Source of the DNA: Ricinus communis
Lineage: Eukaryota > Streptophyta > Magnoliopsida > Malpighiales > Euphorbiaceae
Assembly: GCF_019578655.1 (NCBI RefSeq)
Contig: NC_063263.1
Location: 19,281,001 to 19,345,000 of the forward strand
Direction: 5' to 3'
Length of the DNA stretch: 64,000 bases
The number at the start of each line of letters is the position of its first letter. The stretch's first letter is position 1. Below are positions 61,698 through 64,000 of the stretch, piece after piece. The notes under the pieces are model-generated. The model was not told where the DNA came from, did no database searches, and saw only the letters and a program-made list of their open reading frames with translations. The position numbers were made by a program, and so were the translations under genes.

Positions 61698-64000
61698 CTA
61701 TGCACAGGGACAAAGTCTCCTGGTATGCCGATGTGAACCATCACAAGAAAGCATTGATTGTGTTCGAGTGTACAAGCATGCTCCTGGGTTCTGTGACATA
61801 AAAGTGAAATACATGATGTCAGCTTCAAAAATACTTATTCATGGAATATTCTCCCTCCCGGCCTCATAATTTCTATTTATTTGGAGCTCAGAAATTAAGA
61901 AAAAAGAAATTCTAACATGCATCTTCAGGATCTTGAATAAAAGATATGAAACATGAGAATTTCGTCAGGGCACAAAATAAGAATTATAAAAATATATTAC
62001 ATCTTTCACGACGTTGCACACATGATTCAGGAGGTATAAATTCTAAAAATATAGTACCATGACCTAAGATCCAGCCACATCCGAGTAGTTGTAGCATCAT
62101 GAATAGTTAACAATCAAGAGCCAAATTATTAACTAGGAACTGATGCCTTGACAGCAGCTAAAGGCACTGCTACACCACATATTTGTCCTCATTTAAAGGC
62201 CCAAATGCTTCCAATTTTATTATCTGTCCAAAAGTTACTGAAGCTTCAAAGCAAAGTGAGAAGTACCAAGTGTTTAGGAGCAATATCAACAACTTCAGCA
62301 GGTTGATCTGTTCCCATGCTTGCTAAACATGCTCCTCGGCAACTCATATATTTCTGCATACTGTGCAGTAAGAAACATTACCACAATATTAAATAACCTA
62401 TTAGAAAATGAAAAGCAGTAAATAAATAATGCACTCCAGATTGCACTCTTATGACATCTAGATTCTATCCTCTGAAGATAGATCGAACAGATATCATGCT
62501 AATAAGTTTCCTCTAGCATTTGGTGGGGAAAAAAAAGAAGAAGAAATTCCTTCTTAAGTATTCAAGAAGGTAAGGAACAAAACTGACTGAGAAAGGGAGA
62601 GGATGGCATAAATTTGTGGTAGCTTCAACAATTTAGAAGCTGAAGATCCTCGTTATGATCAAACACTTGCAATGAGTTAAGTTCTTTTTGCTGCAGTCAG
62701 CATAACAAACACAAATTTTATGTTATTCCATCCTCAACATTATATTTAGAAACTTAACAAGCCTTTATAAACACTGGAAAGGAAACAATCACTCAGCAAT
62801 TTTTTTTTTAATCTCTTTCTTTTATTCCCGCCTACCCCCCCCACCCCCCCCCCCCCCCCCAATCTCATTTTTTGTCCTACACACAAACAACTAAACAAAA
62901 ACTAAAGTATAACGATACTTACATATCACATTGATTGAGCACCAGAAGCTTATTTAAGACGCATGACTGTCCATTAGACTTGCAAGCCGAATCACAGGAC
63001 TCACCTTGCCTATCAAAAACCAAGGATAAATTCATAGGAGTAAGCTCCAATTGAATAATTCATTTGCTCAAATGGAAACTGAAGACAACTACCATCATCA
63101 TGCTAACCCACCTCCCAATTATTACATTAATGCCCACTAGTCTTGCCTCTAGTTGTCTATAATTGGCACCTGTTTCAGTCAAAACGCAAGAGAACTTAAC
63201 ATAATGGGAATTGATAAACAATGCCAACATGGATAAACAAAATTAGGCTCCACTGTCAAGAGCTAAACTGTCAAAAGGGATCCAACAATTTCCCTTTCTA
63301 AAATGAAGAAAGAGAAAAGAAAAGGATCATTCAGATTGTGCTATTAAATCACAGTTTAAGGATCCTACTACTAATTAAATTCATTGATCCGTGAAACTTA
63401 CCAAACGGATATACTAAGAGAACAAGAAAATAAAAGAAAATAAAAATGCTTAACTAGATTACAATTTGCCCATCCCACAACTCACTGGAAAGAGAGAGGT
63501 AGGCGTTTGGTAGTGTAGAAACTAGATTTAACGCAGCAAGAAACAAATCAAAATATTGCTAAACATAAAACAAAAATCCTCTCCTTCACCTACCGACTCC
63601 TCCACAAATGAAAAAAGAAAGAAAGAAAAGAAGAAAAGGTTAATATAAAAAGGTTACAAGCATACGGAAAAGTACAAGAATGTTCTACTCAATTTAACTT
63701 ATAGGCACTTCGTGTTGCTAAAATATGTAATTGGTATAAAGCTGAAGGCTAAGGCTGAGCAACATAACAGAAAAACCTACACACCTGTAGAATTTGATGG
63801 CAGGGAAAAGCAGTGATGGAAATCACTCAGATAAGCATTTTCGTGAACCTGCAATATTCATACTTATTTCAGGTGCAATATCATTGCTATTATTAACAAA
63901 CTAATACGATTAGCAATCACATTGAAATCAGATATAAAAATTTCTGTTCATGTTAGCATTTTACAAGGCTACCAGTTGGAGGCAGCATATAACTATATTT
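61698..64000 (-). CDS. MGAT5-like glycosyltransferase, C-terminal exons only (5' part off window)
   Basis: Five terminal exons, minus strand: 64000(partial)-63965, 63848-63785, 63004-62923, 62360-62267 and 61790-61698 (stop TAG). Sites are AG/GT and phases agree. The visible protein, about 118 residues, is Cys-rich: YSYMLPPTGSL, VHENAYLSDFHHCFSLPSN, ESCDSACKSNGQSCV, YMSCRGACLASMGTDQPAE and CLYTRTQSMLSCDGSHRHTR ending RLCPCA. The pattern C-x-x-x-x-x-x-x-L-x-SC-x-G-x-H-x-R-H-x-R-x-CPC resembles the C-terminal end of animal N-acetylglucosaminyltransferase V (MGAT5), which branches N-glycans in the Golgi. Plants have a little-studied relative annotated only as a glycosyl transferase; its substrate is not known to me. 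The assignment rests on this Cys-rich end only, since the catalytic domain lies beyond the window. For the third exon I chose the acceptor AAG|GTGAG by phase; the upstream TAG|GCAAG would shift the frame. Confidence 0.65.
62835..62860 (-). repeat. Poly-C / poly-G tract in a glycosyltransferase intron
   Basis: The plus strand has eight C, one A and 17 C in a row; the sense strand of the gene (minus) therefore carries long G-runs within the intron between 62923 and 62360. Confidence 0.9.

Noticed and set aside
61120..61700. Reading the last glycosyltransferase exon in another frame to end in FGDKRQ within the tandem repeat
   Set aside because: The frame ending in RLCPCA and TAG keeps phase with upstream exons and the conserved Cys pattern; the other frame does not.

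Overview
The window is nuclear DNA of a flowering plant. The genes carry many short exons with GT..AG introns, AT-rich introns and spacers, a plant chloroplast-targeted protein and a plant receptor kinase, among the remains of plant retrotransposons and DNA transposons. The proteins read like a woody or Euphorbiaceae-type eudicot (order Malpighiales is my guess), but the species cannot be fixed from the sequence alone.

Layout from left to right. 1-1762 is the outer part of an LTR retrotransposon, continuing off the left edge. About 2.3-4.3 kb is a decayed PIF/Harbinger DNA transposon. 6.5-11.7 kb is a seven-exon plus-strand gene for a 593-residue protein of unknown function with a SAP-like N-terminus. 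11.7-21.4 kb has no gene I can support; it holds a Ty1/copia fossil and a long-terminal-inverted-repeat element near 20 kb. 22.3-25.1 kb is an intact, intron-less CRINKLY4/ACR4 receptor kinase. A tRNA-Thr(UGU) follows on the minus strand at 25.5 kb. 28.75-53.95 kb is one minus-strand gene, the eIF2alpha kinase GCN2, which I rebuilt as 29 exons with consistent reading phase (1258 residues). 58.6-59.4 kb is the intron-less chlorophyll-synthesis regulator GUN4. At the right edge, 61.7-64.0 kb holds the last exons of a minus-strand gene whose C-terminus resembles the cysteine-rich end of MGAT5-type N-acetylglucosaminyltransferases.

The genes are not a functional cluster: nutrient and translation control (GCN2), epidermal and root signalling (ACR4), tetrapyrrole synthesis (GUN4) and a probable Golgi glycosyltransferase simply lie side by side. 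I see no operon-like or biosynthetic cluster and no clearly new molecular system.

The most interesting structure is inside GCN2. Its introns have taken in a 1.58-kb solo LTR with a perfect 5-bp target duplication, a miniature LTR retrotransposon (TRIM) with a recognisable primer-binding site, a probable mitochondrial DNA insert abutting a broken copia element, and a G-quadruplex-prone tract on the transcribed strand, while the coding frame stays intact. The GCN2 kinase domain also carries an exact 27-bp in-frame duplication.
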